DNA of 64,000 bases from Olleya sediminilitoris (GTDB taxonomy: Bacteria; Bacteroidota; Bacteroidia; Flavobacteriales; Flavobacteriaceae): assembly GCF_016785945.1 (NCBI RefSeq), contig NZ_JAEMEF010000006.1, forward strand, positions 1-64,000, read 5' to 3'. A program made the translations under genes and the position numbers. Positions 45,175-54,098 of the stretch are shown here, one piece after another; positions within the stretch are counted from its first letter, which is position 1, and each line of letters opens with the position of its first letter. Under the pieces are notes generated by a model. That model saw nothing but the letters and a program-made list of their open reading frames with translations. It was not told where the DNA came from and did not search any database.

Positions 45175-46437
45175 ATGGGAGCGATCAAAAAAATTTTTAA
45201 ATTAAAGAATAGCGAACCAAGTAATTTTTTGACAGATACTACGGGAGAGGCAAGAGAACAAGTTAGGATAACTTACTATCAAAGTGGGTATGGAGCGTCC
45301 AAGAAAGCTGAAGGTAACCCTGTGACATTTGGAGTAGGTTTACATAACTTATTTAATACTTTTGAAAACCTATGTAGAAAACAACTTAATGAACAAAAAA
45401 TATTAAAACAACCTTACATTGAATCTCAAGAAAGAGAACGAACAGAACTAAAAAAAAGAGAAACAGCTAAATCCATTTATGAGGATCAAATAAAAGGTAT
45501 TGAAGACAAAATTGATAAAGCTAAATTCGAAATTATTGATGTTAAACAGTATCCTGATAAATATGGTATTGACTCAGACAAAAGACCTAAAGCACAGTTT
45601 TATATTGGATTGTTTTTATTGTTGCCAATAACAATTTACCTTTTTGTCTTTTATATTTCAGCGACATATTCAGCTTTTTTTAAAGATTTTGAAACAGATA
45701 GCTTAACAGCTGCTATTTTTGACTCTAACGCTTTCGCTAAAGCTATAAGTGATGGATGGTTGGAAGCTATTTTTGTTGGAACTTTGCCATTTGTTTTTAT
45801 GGGGCTTGGCTATTTAGTACATATGTTTCATAAAATTAAAGGTTGGAAGTCAATCATTAAAATAGCATCACTTTATGTGTTAACATTCATTTTTGATGTG
45901 ATTTTGGCATACTTAATAGAAAAGAAAATCTTTTTATATGACGCAGTGCTAGGACAACAATTTTCACCTGCTGATGCTTTGGGTAGTGTTAATTTTTGGG
46001 GGATTATTTTTGCTGGATTTGTTGTTTATATTATTTGGGGTTTAGTCTTTGATTTTGTGATGAAAGAACATGAAAACGTTGATAAAGTCAAAGTTTTCAT
46101 ACTAAATCAAAAAGAGACCATAAAAAATGCTATCAAAAAGAAAGGAGAACTAACTATCCTTGTTGATACAGTGGAAAAAGAGATAACAGCAATTAAAGGT
46201 AAAATCACAGAATTACAAGCAAAAATTGATGGTTTTATTTTTCCCGTAAAGGAGTATTTGCATTATCATTATCAATATGTTGAAGGTTGGTATCAGGCTA
46301 TAAATTCAGAATTACAATTTCCTATAAAACAATTAGATGAAATAAGAGAGAATTGTGAGGTAGTTGCTTTAAAACATCTTGAAAATTTAAATCTTAAAGA
46401 TCTTGAAGTTCAGAATATTATCTATGAAAAAAAATAA
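45175..46437 (+). CDS. Coiled-coil membrane protein, unknown
   Basis: The 420-residue protein has a soluble N-terminal part, a coiled coil (about 75-125, ESQERERTELKKRETAKS), four membrane helices (about 141-165, 195-220, 228-250, 277-300) and a second coiled coil (about 310-360). The final soluble segment is rich in aromatics (YLHYHYQYVEGWY). Both coiled coils should face the cytoplasm, which gives a scaffold for the TerB-like partner. No known family recognised. It lies 2 bp after the TerB-like gene and 1 bp before the vWA-like gene. Confidence 0.75.
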   Translation: MGAIKKIFKLKNSEPSNFLTDTTGEAREQVRITYYQSGYGASKKAEGNPVTFGVGLHNLFNTFENLCRKQLNEQKILKQPYIESQERERTELKKRETAKSIYEDQIKGIEDKIDKAKFEIIDVKQYPDKYGIDSDKRPKAQFYIGLFLLLPITIYLFVFYISATYSAFFKDFETDSLTAAIFDSNAFAKAISDGWLEAIFVGTLPFVFMGLGYLVHMFHKIKGWKSIIKIASLYVLTFIFDVILAYLIEKKIFLYDAVLGQQFSPADALGSVNFWGIIFAGFVVYIIWGLVFDFVMKEHENVDKVKVFILNQKETIKNAIKKKGELTILVDTVEKEITAIKGKITELQAKIDGFIFPVKEYLHYHYQYVEGWYQAINSELQFPIKQLDEIRENCEVVALKHLENLNLKDLEVQNIIYEKK

Positions 46438-46438
46438 A

Positions 46439-47347
46439 ATGATGAAAAATAAAATTAACATATTTTTTTTACTTTTAATTGTTGTTTCCTGTAAAGAAGA
46501 CGTTAACAAAGGAGATACAGATATAGAAGTAAATACAAAAACGTCTGTATCGCATAAATCAAAGGACAACTTAAATATTAGTTTTTTATTGGATTTGTCA
46601 GATAGAATAAGTCCAGAAAAATATCCAAATAGTACAATGGAATATTATCGTAGAGATATAGCCTATATTAAATCTGTGTCCGAAGCTTTTGATATGCATT
46701 TAAGAGGTAAAAAAGTTAGAGCAATTAATGATAAAATGCAATTGTATTTTGATCCAGAACCTAGTAATCAAAATATCAATACTATTTCTAACAGTTTAAA
46801 ATATAGTCTTGACAAAAAGAATGTAACGTTGTCTGTTCTTGATGATATCAAAGAAAGTTATGCTTCAAAGCCACAAAAAATATATGACTTGGCAATTGCA
46901 GACAATAAGTATGTTGGATCTGATACTTGGCGTTTTTTTAAGTCAAAGGTTAATGATTATTGTATTGAAGAAAATTATAGAAATATTTTAGTTGTCCTAA
47001 CTGATGGTTATATCTATCATAAAAACACTAAAATTAAAGAAGATAATTTAACAACATATCTAACACCTAGTTTTATTCGAGAAGTAAAATTAAATAATAA
47101 AAATTGGGAGAGTAAAATTGAAGATCAGCAATTTGGTTTTATTCCAGCAGTTCATGATTTATCTAATCTAGAAATCCTTGTTCTAGGTATTAATCCGGAT
47201 AATAAAAATCCTTATGAGGAAGATTTAATTAAAAAATATTGGAGCGATTGGTTTGATGCTATGAAAGTGAGACATTATCAAATTAAAACATCAGCATTAC
47301 CATCTAATCTGGATAAAATAATTAAAAATTTTATTTTAAATAACTAG
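46439..47347 (+). CDS. vWA-like lipoprotein
   Basis: The product (302 residues from ATG 46439) has a lipoprotein signal (INIFFLLLIVVSCKED). Its core resembles a von Willebrand A domain: strand ISFLLDLSDRISP, where the MIDAS DxSxS is reduced to DLSD; NILVVLTDGY, the second MIDAS Asp strand; and LEILVLGINPD. It is probably held at the outer or inner membrane facing the periplasm. Start chosen directly after the stop of the previous gene; upstream in-frame ATGs lie inside that gene. Fourth and last gene of the TM2-TerB operon. Confidence 0.75.
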   Translation: MMKNKINIFFLLLIVVSCKEDVNKGDTDIEVNTKTSVSHKSKDNLNISFLLDLSDRISPEKYPNSTMEYYRRDIAYIKSVSEAFDMHLRGKKVRAINDKMQLYFDPEPSNQNINTISNSLKYSLDKKNVTLSVLDDIKESYASKPQKIYDLAIADNKYVGSDTWRFFKSKVNDYCIEENYRNILVVLTDGYIYHKNTKIKEDNLTTYLTPSFIREVKLNNKNWESKIEDQQFGFIPAVHDLSNLEILVLGINPDNKNPYEEDLIKKYWSDWFDAMKVRHYQIKTSALPSNLDKIIKNFILNN

Positions 47348-47388
47348 TTTAATTGTATTTTGCTTAAGCTAAAAATCATAACCAAACC

Positions 47389-47922
47389 ATGCCAAAACTA
47401 TTCATAGTATTTTTTTCTGTATTCTTTTGTTCCATTGTAATTAATCAGCCCATATTAGTGAAAAAAACTAATATACATGGTAAGGTTGTAGGGATCATGG
47501 ATGGAGACACATTTAAACTTCTTTTAAGTGATTCAACCACAGTAAAAATTAGATTAGCCAACATAGACTGCCCAGAAAAAAAACAGCCATTTTCAACAAA
47601 GGCAAAGCAATTTGTTTCTAATGCAATTTTTAATAAAAATGTCACCGTTCAAGTATTAAAAAAAGATAGGTACAGACGTTTAATAGCTAATGTCTTTTAC
47701 GGAGATTCAATAAATCTAAACCATCAATTGGTTGAAAATGGATTAGCATGGCATTATGTGAAATATTCAAAAGACACCATTTTACAAAGTTTAGAAGATA
47801 AAGCTAAAAAAGATAAATTAGGTTTGTGGCAAGATCCAAATTCTATTTCTCCTTGGCAATGGAGAGCCAATAAAAAAGAAGCTTCTAGAATTAAAAAACT
47901 TAATAAAGCAAAAGCTAAATAA
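47389..47922 (+). CDS. Secreted thermonuclease-family nuclease
   Basis: The 177-residue product has an N-terminal hydrophobic export signal and a staphylococcal-nuclease OB fold: GKVVGIMDGDTFKLLL (Asp-rich calcium site), VKIRLANIDCPEKKQPF (catalytic Arg and Asp), KKDRYRRLIANVFYG (second catalytic Arg) and NGLAWHYVKYSKD. It should cut DNA and RNA outside the cytoplasm. The tail is basic (KKEASRIKKLNKAKAK). It lies 41 bp after the vWA operon and just before a second exported protein gene. Confidence 0.92.
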   Translation: MPKLFIVFFSVFFCSIVINQPILVKKTNIHGKVVGIMDGDTFKLLLSDSTTVKIRLANIDCPEKKQPFSTKAKQFVSNAIFNKNVTVQVLKKDRYRRLIANVFYGDSINLNHQLVENGLAWHYVKYSKDTILQSLEDKAKKDKLGLWQDPNSISPWQWRANKKEASRIKKLNKAKAK

Positions 47923-47933
47923 ACTTTGTATTT

Positions 47934-48296
47934 ATGAAAGCTTTAAAAATTGTATTTTTTTTTATTGCATTTTCTTTTGGAGTTAATGTGTTTTCGCAAA
48001 CTGTTTACACTACAAAAACAGGCGAAAAATATCATAAATCAACATGTCATTATTTAAAATATTCTAAAAAAGAATATAGTTTAAGCAAAGCTATCACTTT
48101 GGGGTTTAAAGCTTGCTTAGTGTGTAAACCAAATAATAAAACAGTAGATGCTGGCAATGCTTTAGCAAATAGAAAACAAACAAATATAACACCAACTAAA
48201 GCTACTGTAGCAAAACAATGCACAGGTAAAACAAAAGCAGGTAAGCGTTGTAAACGGAAAACAAAAAACGTTAATCAAAGGTGTTATCAACATTAA
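47934..48296 (+). CDS. Exported protein with Ada-like and DUF5763-like zinc motifs
   Basis: The 120-residue product has a signal peptide (IAFSFGVNVFSQ). Then comes a metal-binding Ada-like segment (YHKSTCHYLKYSKKEYSL, FKACLVCKP, residues about 32-66) and a C-terminal CTGKTKAGKRCKRKT...RCYQH motif typical of DUF5763. Both halves should bind zinc. This pair of motifs is often found next to nuclease genes, and here a thermonuclease gene lies 11 bp upstream, so the two may act on extracellular DNA together. Confidence 0.82.
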   Translation: MKALKIVFFFIAFSFGVNVFSQTVYTTKTGEKYHKSTCHYLKYSKKEYSLSKAITLGFKACLVCKPNNKTVDAGNALANRKQTNITPTKATVAKQCTGKTKAGKRCKRKTKNVNQRCYQH

Positions 48297-48348
48297 TGTA
48301 ATTTGTACAGATTACGGTTTTCCTCTTTTTTATTAGGCTTCTGCTATA

Positions 48349-48356
48349 TAGCTTTG
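48349..48356 (+). promoter_or_regulatory. Promoter of lipoprotein gene (-7 box)
   Basis: TAGCTTTG matches TAnnTTTG and lies 25 bases before the start codon at 48382. No clear -33 box. Confidence 0.35.
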
Positions 48357-48381
48357 AATCAAATATTAAAAACTATATGTT

Positions 48382-49029
48382 ATGAGAAAATTATTTACAG
48401 TTCTAATAGTGCTTTTACTTATTTCCTGTTCAACTCCGCTAGATAAAAAATACAATGAGGCTAATTTTGAAAGTGATGCTAAAGAAATAAAAGAGAGCGG
48501 TAAGCTTTCTGAAGAAGAAGCAAAGTTAATGGTAGGCTATATATTAAAAGCGAAATTGAGAGGAGAAAACATTGAGGGGAAATCGTATAATGAAATCATT
48601 CAAACTGCAAAAGACTTTAAAAAAGAACAGTTACAACTTGCAGAGAAGTCTAGAATTGAAGAAGAAAATAAAAGACAGAAACTAAGTAGTGCATTAACTG
48701 TGGCTATGTATGATAAAGGTTATGATAAATACGATTATCAAGATTATTTAACATATAGCTTTGTGTTTAAGAATAAAACAGATAAAGAAATTAGAGCCTT
48801 TAAAGGGAGTGTTTCTATTCAAGATTTATTCGATACAGAAATCAAGGTTATTAATTTAATAGTAGATGATGCCATCAATTCTGGTGAAACAGTAAGGAAA
48901 ACCTATACTTCAGATTATAATCAATTTAAGGACGAAGATTCTAGGCTTAGAAATAAGGATATGGAGGACTTAAAAATAATTTGGACTCCTGAGAAAATTA
49001 TTTTTGCAGATGGATCAACTTTAGAATAA
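48382..49029 (+). CDS. Lipoprotein, unknown
   Basis: The 215-residue product has a lipoprotein signal (VLIVLLLISCSTP, Cys16). A charged helical part follows (residues 25-105, EAKLMVGYILKAKLRGENIEG), then a beta-sandwich-like C-terminal half (YSFVFKNKTDKEIRAFKGSV, FADGSTLE). The last part resembles FxLYD-type domains that follow lipoprotein anchors. No function is known. It stands alone between two gaps. Confidence 0.72.
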   Translation: MRKLFTVLIVLLLISCSTPLDKKYNEANFESDAKEIKESGKLSEEEAKLMVGYILKAKLRGENIEGKSYNEIIQTAKDFKKEQLQLAEKSRIEEENKRQKLSSALTVAMYDKGYDKYDYQDYLTYSFVFKNKTDKEIRAFKGSVSIQDLFDTEIKVINLIVDDAINSGETVRKTYTSDYNQFKDEDSRLRNKDMEDLKIIWTPEKIIFADGSTLE

Positions 49030-49330
49030 TAAATTAACGTCAAACGGGTTATTCGATTTTAAAGCTTACCATGATTTTAGTAGAAAATAGATATGTGTCA
49101 AATATAACAACAAAAGTATTTTGATAGAAGTCTATAATGACTGGCTTGCTAAGCTTAGCTGTAAATAGTTTTATTTACGATTTTTTACAGAATTGTTTTT
49201 TAAAAAGGCTTTATATTTAAACACTCTCCCTAATTATAATTGATTTTTCATAAATGTATTTTGTTGTCAGCTTGGTGCTAAAACAAAATGTGTGTTCTAT
49301 TAAAAGTATCTAACTAAAACAATAAATAAC
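49030..49330. other. Intergenic region, nothing clear
   Basis: No gene on either strand; AT-rich with frequent stops. A TGTATTTTG near 49256 is one base short of a promoter -7 box. Confidence 0.4.
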
Positions 49331-50065
49331 ATGAAAAAAACTATTTTAATTCTATTTGCATCGCTTTATCTTATTCCTCAAAATAGTAATGCTCAAAATG
49401 AAGGTGCTGCGGTAATAGCTGGAGTACTGGCTATTGGAGCCGGTATTGGAGCTGTAGAGCAAATTAAAGAACAAGCAGAATTAACTGCAACACAATGGAT
49501 TTTATCAAATCACCCAGAGCTTAGTAGCTTCTCATTACAAACATTAGATTTTAATGGTAAAAAATTAAAAGATATGTCTGCTGTTTCAGTGATGACATTT
49601 AAAATACAAGAATTTACACCTTCAGATAAGCCAGAGTTGGATGGAAAAAAACAAGTCCTATTTGGATTTACTTCAGCAGGTTGGATTAGTAAATATGGGA
49701 TTAATTTTGAAAAAGTTAATTGGCACTTAGTTGATAATGCAGAGTGGTTAAATATGATGGTATCTTATGTTAAAGTATCATCCAGTGAGAAAAATACTTC
49801 AGAAATTAAAAGCACCTTAAAAGAAGGTAGAGTTGTAAACAAAGGAGTGAAAGTAAAAAATAAGTTAGTAATACCTTTTTTTAAGCTAACAGGAGACATG
49901 TATTTTGTTACAGATTATTCTTCAAATATGAAACTTGTTTATAACGAACGCTCATTAGGTATCTTTTTAAAAGATACTCAAGATTTAGTGCAAATTAGTC
50001 GATCGGGTATTATAGATATTCATCACTTTTTTTTTATGAAGGATAATTTATTTAAAAAAATATAA
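49331..50065 (+). CDS. Secreted protein, unknown
   Basis: The 244-residue product has a signal peptide (residues 1-21, ending NSNAQ), then a glycine- and alanine-rich hydrophobic stretch (AAVIAGVLAIGAGIGAVEQ) that may insert into a membrane, then a mixed alpha-beta domain (LSNHPELSSFSLQTLDFNGKK, QVLFGFTSAGWISKYG). It ends 2 bp before a PH-domain gene, so the two are cotranscribed. I do not recognise the family. Confidence 0.7.
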   Translation: MKKTILILFASLYLIPQNSNAQNEGAAVIAGVLAIGAGIGAVEQIKEQAELTATQWILSNHPELSSFSLQTLDFNGKKLKDMSAVSVMTFKIQEFTPSDKPELDGKKQVLFGFTSAGWISKYGINFEKVNWHLVDNAEWLNMMVSYVKVSSSEKNTSEIKSTLKEGRVVNKGVKVKNKLVIPFFKLTGDMYFVTDYSSNMKLVYNERSLGIFLKDTQDLVQISRSGIIDIHHFFFMKDNLFKKI

Positions 50066-50067
50066 TA

Positions 50068-50445
50068 ATGGGATTATTAAATAAAATATTAGGTAATGCA
50101 AGTCAAGCATCTACAGAACAGTTAAACGAAAAATACGCACGCTTATTAATTGTTAACGAGGAAATAGAATTAGGTTTCAAACTTTTTAGGGACGTATTTA
50201 TGTTTACTAACAAGCGTTTAATATTAGTAGATGTTCAAGGTATAACAGGAAGTAAAATAGAGTATAAGTCTATGCCTTATAAAAATATTTCTAGATTTTC
50301 TTTAGAAACCTCAGGAACATTTGATTTAGATGCCGAACTTAAAATCTGGATTTCAAGTGAGAATATCCCATCGGTTAGTAAAAAGTTTAATAAAAGTATA
50401 GATGTTTATGAAGTACAAAAATATCTAGCAGGAAAAGTGATGTAA
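50068..50445 (+). CDS. PH-domain protein (bacterial PH, YvbH-like)
   Basis: The 125-residue cytoplasmic protein has the bacterial PH pattern: a first helix, then strands RDVFMFTNKRLILVDVQGITGSKIEY (in parts), SMPYKNISRFSLETSGTFDLDAELKIWI and a C-terminal helix. The TNKRLI-VD and SGTFDLDAEL steps are diagnostic of PF08000-type domains. Its ligand is unknown. It is 2 bp downstream of the secreted-protein gene. Confidence 0.85.
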   Translation: MGLLNKILGNASQASTEQLNEKYARLLIVNEEIELGFKLFRDVFMFTNKRLILVDVQGITGSKIEYKSMPYKNISRFSLETSGTFDLDAELKIWISSENIPSVSKKFNKSIDVYEVQKYLAGKVM

Positions 50446-50529
50446 TGCATAACCAAAACAATATTATAATCTGTTTTAAAATTTTAAGAAAAGAAAATAA
50501 AATAGTAGTAGTTTAAAAAGTAAATATAT

Positions 50530-52278
50530 ATGAAAATCATATCATTTGGAGTAAATAATTTTAGAGGCTTATCAGGAGGGATAACTAATAACACTATAGA
50601 GTTTAAGGACTCAAATACTATTTTTTTATTAGGACAAAATAATGTTGGAAAATCAAGTTTTTTGAAGGCTTATGAGTACTTCTATGAGAATAAAAATATG
50701 ACCGCTGAAGATATATACAGAATTGATGTTAAAAATAATATTGAATTTGAATTAATACTTCAACTGGATGATTTTGATTTTGAGAAAGAAGCGATTAAAA
50801 AAAAGCAAGAAGGACTTAAAAAATGGTTGAATGAAGATAATTTACTAAAAATAAGAAAGGTAATTAAGTCAAAAGCAGGTAAGAAAATCACTTTTGAGAA
50901 AACAGAAAATTATACTTGGGATTATACCAATGAAAAATGGGAGAAAAAGAATTATGGAGGTATTGGTTTAGATACAGTTTTTCAGTCGGCTTTACCAACA
51001 CCTATATTTATAAAAGCTATGCCGAATGAAGGAGAAGTGGAAAGTATTATTAATGAAATATTAAAGCAAAAAGCTTCACTAAACTTAAAAGATAAAGAAA
51101 GGCAGGAGCTAAAAGATGCTCAAGATAAGATTCAAGAACTACAAGATAAATTATATAACCCTGAATCTATTTTATCTTATAAAGAAGAAGTTAATAAACA
51201 TTTTCAAGAGCTTTTTCCAAATACAAAAATTGAGCTTGATGAAAAGGATAAAGTAAAATGGACGGAAAATTCAATAGGTAAAAGTTTTTCAATTCATTTT
51301 GAACAAAAGAATAAAGATGGTATGAAAGATGATTCCATACCAACAAATTATGATAAAGTAGGTCATGGAGCTGTTCGTTCTGCAATATTTTCTTTATTAT
51401 TAATGAAAGATATCGCTGAAGAATTTGAAAGAGTTATAAACAGAAAAGATTATATAGTACTTTTTGAAGAACCTGAACTTTTTTTGCATCCAAAGTTAAT
51501 GAAACAGTTAAGGTCTTTAATCTATAAAGTAAGTGAAGCAGAGTCGCCATACCAAGTTTTATGTGCTTCGCATTCACCCCAAATGATTGATATTACTAAA
51601 GAAAAATCCTCTTTAGTAAGAATGGTTAAGGATGATTTTGGGACTATATTTTATCAAATAAATGACGAATTTTTAAAGGAATCCAGAGAGATACAAACTA
51701 AAGTGCAACTAAAACAAGAAATGAATGAACTATTGAGGTTTAATCCTTTTTTATGCGAATCCTTTTATGCGGATGAAGTTATTTTAGTTGAAGGGGCAAC
51801 AGAAGAGATAATTATTAGAGGGTATTTGTCCGAGGTTGAGGTGTCTAAAGACCTTTTTGTTGTAAACTGTGGCACTGTTACTAATATTCCATTCTATCAA
51901 AAGATTTTTGCTAGATTTTCAATAAAATATCATGTGATTTGTGATACAGATTCAGCAATACAAAATGGGGTTGATGAAAACTCATTACCAATTTTTGATT
52001 CAGGAATTCAAAAATCAATTTATGAGCAATGTAAAACAGATTACTTACGTGATAATTATCAATTGGGTTTATTTCAGCTTCATTCAACAACATTTGAGCC
52101 AGCACATCAACATGAGGATTTAAATAAAGAATTGAAATATCCAAATTACAATGTCTCTGATGGTAAGCCATATAACGCAAATTTATACTGGAAAGATATT
52201 TTATCACCAAATTTAAATCATAAGGATATTAATTCTGTTCCTATAATAAAATACCTTAAAAATATAGTTGAGCATTAA
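50530..52278 (+). CDS. OLD-family ATP-dependent nuclease
   Basis: The 582-residue protein has an SMC-like ABC ATPase domain (Walker A GQNNVGKSS, residues 35-43; VLFEEPELFLHP Walker B; CASHSPQMI) split by a coiled coil (about 185-235). A C-terminal TOPRIM nuclease domain follows (Glu421 in ILVEGATEE, Asp472 and Asp474 in CDTD). This is the OLD layout known from phage P2 exclusion and from Gabija GajA. No UvrD-type helicase (GajB) is beside it, so it would be a solitary class 1 OLD protein. Its place in an island suggests phage or plasmid defence. Confidence 0.92.
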   Translation: MKIISFGVNNFRGLSGGITNNTIEFKDSNTIFLLGQNNVGKSSFLKAYEYFYENKNMTAEDIYRIDVKNNIEFELILQLDDFDFEKEAIKKKQEGLKKWLNEDNLLKIRKVIKSKAGKKITFEKTENYTWDYTNEKWEKKNYGGIGLDTVFQSALPTPIFIKAMPNEGEVESIINEILKQKASLNLKDKERQELKDAQDKIQELQDKLYNPESILSYKEEVNKHFQELFPNTKIELDEKDKVKWTENSIGKSFSIHFEQKNKDGMKDDSIPTNYDKVGHGAVRSAIFSLLLMKDIAEEFERVINRKDYIVLFEEPELFLHPKLMKQLRSLIYKVSEAESPYQVLCASHSPQMIDITKEKSSLVRMVKDDFGTIFYQINDEFLKESREIQTKVQLKQEMNELLRFNPFLCESFYADEVILVEGATEEIIIRGYLSEVEVSKDLFVVNCGTVTNIPFYQKIFARFSIKYHVICDTDSAIQNGVDENSLPIFDSGIQKSIYEQCKTDYLRDNYQLGLFQLHSTTFEPAHQHEDLNKELKYPNYNVSDGKPYNANLYWKDILSPNLNHKDINSVPIIKYLKNIVEH

Positions 52279-52517
52279 TTTCACTAGCAATCTATGCATA
52301 CACAACAACACTTCCAACAAACCTTTTTAATATAAAAATTTGGTTACCTAAATTTGGTGGTGCTTTTCAGCACGCTGGTATATTTAAACCTAATACCAAA
52401 GAAAAAAGACGTACGTATTTTAGAAATATGCTAAGAGGTTACGTTGAGAATATCATATTAGACTTCGAATTCAATAACTTAACGTTTTATCATATTTCAT
52501 TATTAGTTATAAGATAA
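52272..52517 (+). pseudogene. Possible gene remnant after OLD gene
   Basis: An 81-codon frame is open here without any start codon near its beginning; it overlaps the OLD stop in another frame. The translated middle (FGGAFQHAGIFKPNTKEKRR, TYFRNMLRGYVENII) looks like real protein. It could be the tail of a lost gene. No family recognised. Confidence 0.3.
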
Positions 52518-52616
52518 GATTTTGTGTGTTATTATTGACTGCAAAAAAAATAATAAAACCAAAAGCAATATTATAAAGGGATTAATTAAAAAACAAAGAA
52601 TAACAATTATAGACTA
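52279..52616. other. Gap after OLD gene
   Basis: Contains only the possible remnant frame to 52517 and then AT-rich sequence up to the next gene. No terminator hairpin follows the OLD gene. Confidence 0.4.
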
Positions 52617-53639
52617 ATGAAACAATTTTACTTACTACTATTACTTGTGTTTTCAACACAATCACAAGCAGAAACAAACCCGATAAATGTAGTCGATTTA
52701 AATTTTAGAATGTCTGCAATGTCAATACATCAATTAGCTTATGGATTTGCAAAAGGCGATAAAATAATACTTAACTACACTGAAGAGAGAGGGAAAAAGC
52801 TTAAAAACTTTGAAGTATTAGAATATAACGGTTCTAATATCTATTCAGACTTTAATGTAGTTAGCATAAATAATAAAGAGCTTACTATAAAGAAAACAGG
52901 TATCTATATTTTTAAATTTGAAAGCACGTCTTTAGCAAGACGTATTTGTAAATTTAAAATAGATAGGATTCCAGTATCAGAAGATTTAGTGTCTTTTAAT
53001 ACAACAGTTAAAGAGCGTACATTAACAGATACTACCTATACAGTTAGACAAGAACGATATATTAAAAGCGAATCCTATAAAGTAAGAGAGATTACAAAAA
53101 ATCAACAATTTTATGTAAATAGTGGTTCTAACGCTTTTTTTAAAGGAGGGAAATCTAGAGTGGTTTTACCTTTTAATTTACCAACTAATACAGTAAAATG
53201 GTATTATTCGGTATCTTCTTTTAGAGATAAAACAAAGATAGAAAGTACATCTAGTCAAATTAATTTAGTTGCTGATTTAAGCCAATTAATTGATGAAACT
53301 GGAGCTTTAGGGTTTGCTATTGAACAATTAGGTAATCCTCCTGGAGCAGATTATTGTGATGTGTATTTATTAGATCATGCCAATAATAGTCTTTTTTTAA
53401 ATAAAGAAGCTTTTATGCATTTTCCAGTTGGTACAAGAGAAAATATTATTGCAGCTAATGTTGAAGTTGGAAATTCTTGGTCAGAACAAATGTATTTAGG
53501 CATTAAAAATCCAGATTCTACACATGGTATTAATGTATTAGTAAGTATTGCAGCAATAGTTTTAGAGCAAGAAATAGGTGAAAGAGAAATTAAAACACCT
53601 CATGTAACTTATACTAAAGAGTTATACCTAGAAAACTAA
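52617..53639 (+). CDS. Secreted beta-rich protein, unknown
   Basis: The 340-residue product has a signal peptide (LLLLVFSTQSQAET). It is built mainly of beta-strands. The first domain (about 25-125) looks like an Ig- or jelly-roll-like fold (KGDKIILNYTEERGKKLKNF, TIKKTGIYIFKFES), and a longer second part contains GADYCDVYLLDHANNSLFL and WSEQMYLGIKNPDSTHGI. The second part resembles surface-exposed domains of other Bacteroidota proteins. No catalytic motif. Monocistronic. Confidence 0.7.
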   Translation: MKQFYLLLLLVFSTQSQAETNPINVVDLNFRMSAMSIHQLAYGFAKGDKIILNYTEERGKKLKNFEVLEYNGSNIYSDFNVVSINNKELTIKKTGIYIFKFESTSLARRICKFKIDRIPVSEDLVSFNTTVKERTLTDTTYTVRQERYIKSESYKVREITKNQQFYVNSGSNAFFKGGKSRVVLPFNLPTNTVKWYYSVSSFRDKTKIESTSSQINLVADLSQLIDETGALGFAIEQLGNPPGADYCDVYLLDHANNSLFLNKEAFMHFPVGTRENIIAANVEVGNSWSEQMYLGIKNPDSTHGINVLVSIAAIVLEQEIGEREIKTPHVTYTKELYLEN

Positions 53640-54098
53640 TTGAAAAAATGAATAAACTTGCAGTAGAATAACTTGAAAATGTTTTATAAAGTTATTGAAT
53701 AATGAAGATGTTACTTAAGTCTTCGGTAATATCATCTCCATAAAATCAGAAGAGATGTCAAGATGTTTTACAAAGCAACATGCTTGAAGATTTTACAGAA
53801 AAGATTATAACTCTTTATCATGAAATCTATGATATTCTAAAAACCATTGCGCATAAATTCGATTTTAATTATCCACCAATTACAAAAGATGAGGTGTTTA
53901 AATCGAGTTTTGAGTAAGTTGAGAATTAAAAAAAGTATAATTAAGTAAACTATTAGGAACATAGAACTCAAAGTTAAATTATCAGAAAGAAGTAGCTATA
54001 AATTATATTGAGAGATAAGAGTCAAACTAAATCGATAGGATTATTATTAAATAATTTAGTTTAGATTTAAGGAAAGCATTTTTCATGTTTTAAACCTA
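53640..54098. other. Decayed region
   Basis: No intact gene. Short frames that start like genes (NKLAVE then stop at 53669; LEDFTEKIIT from 53780) and several broken frames suggest eroded island genes. The region ends at the stop of S24 copy 2. Confidence 0.45.
53780..53917 (+). pseudogene. Probable 3' remnant of a larger gene
   Basis: A 45-codon frame with helical, protein-like sequence (LYHEIYDILKTIAHKFDFNY, then PPITKDEVFKSSFE). It has no promoter of its own and sits in decayed sequence. I cannot name the parent gene. Confidence 0.25.
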
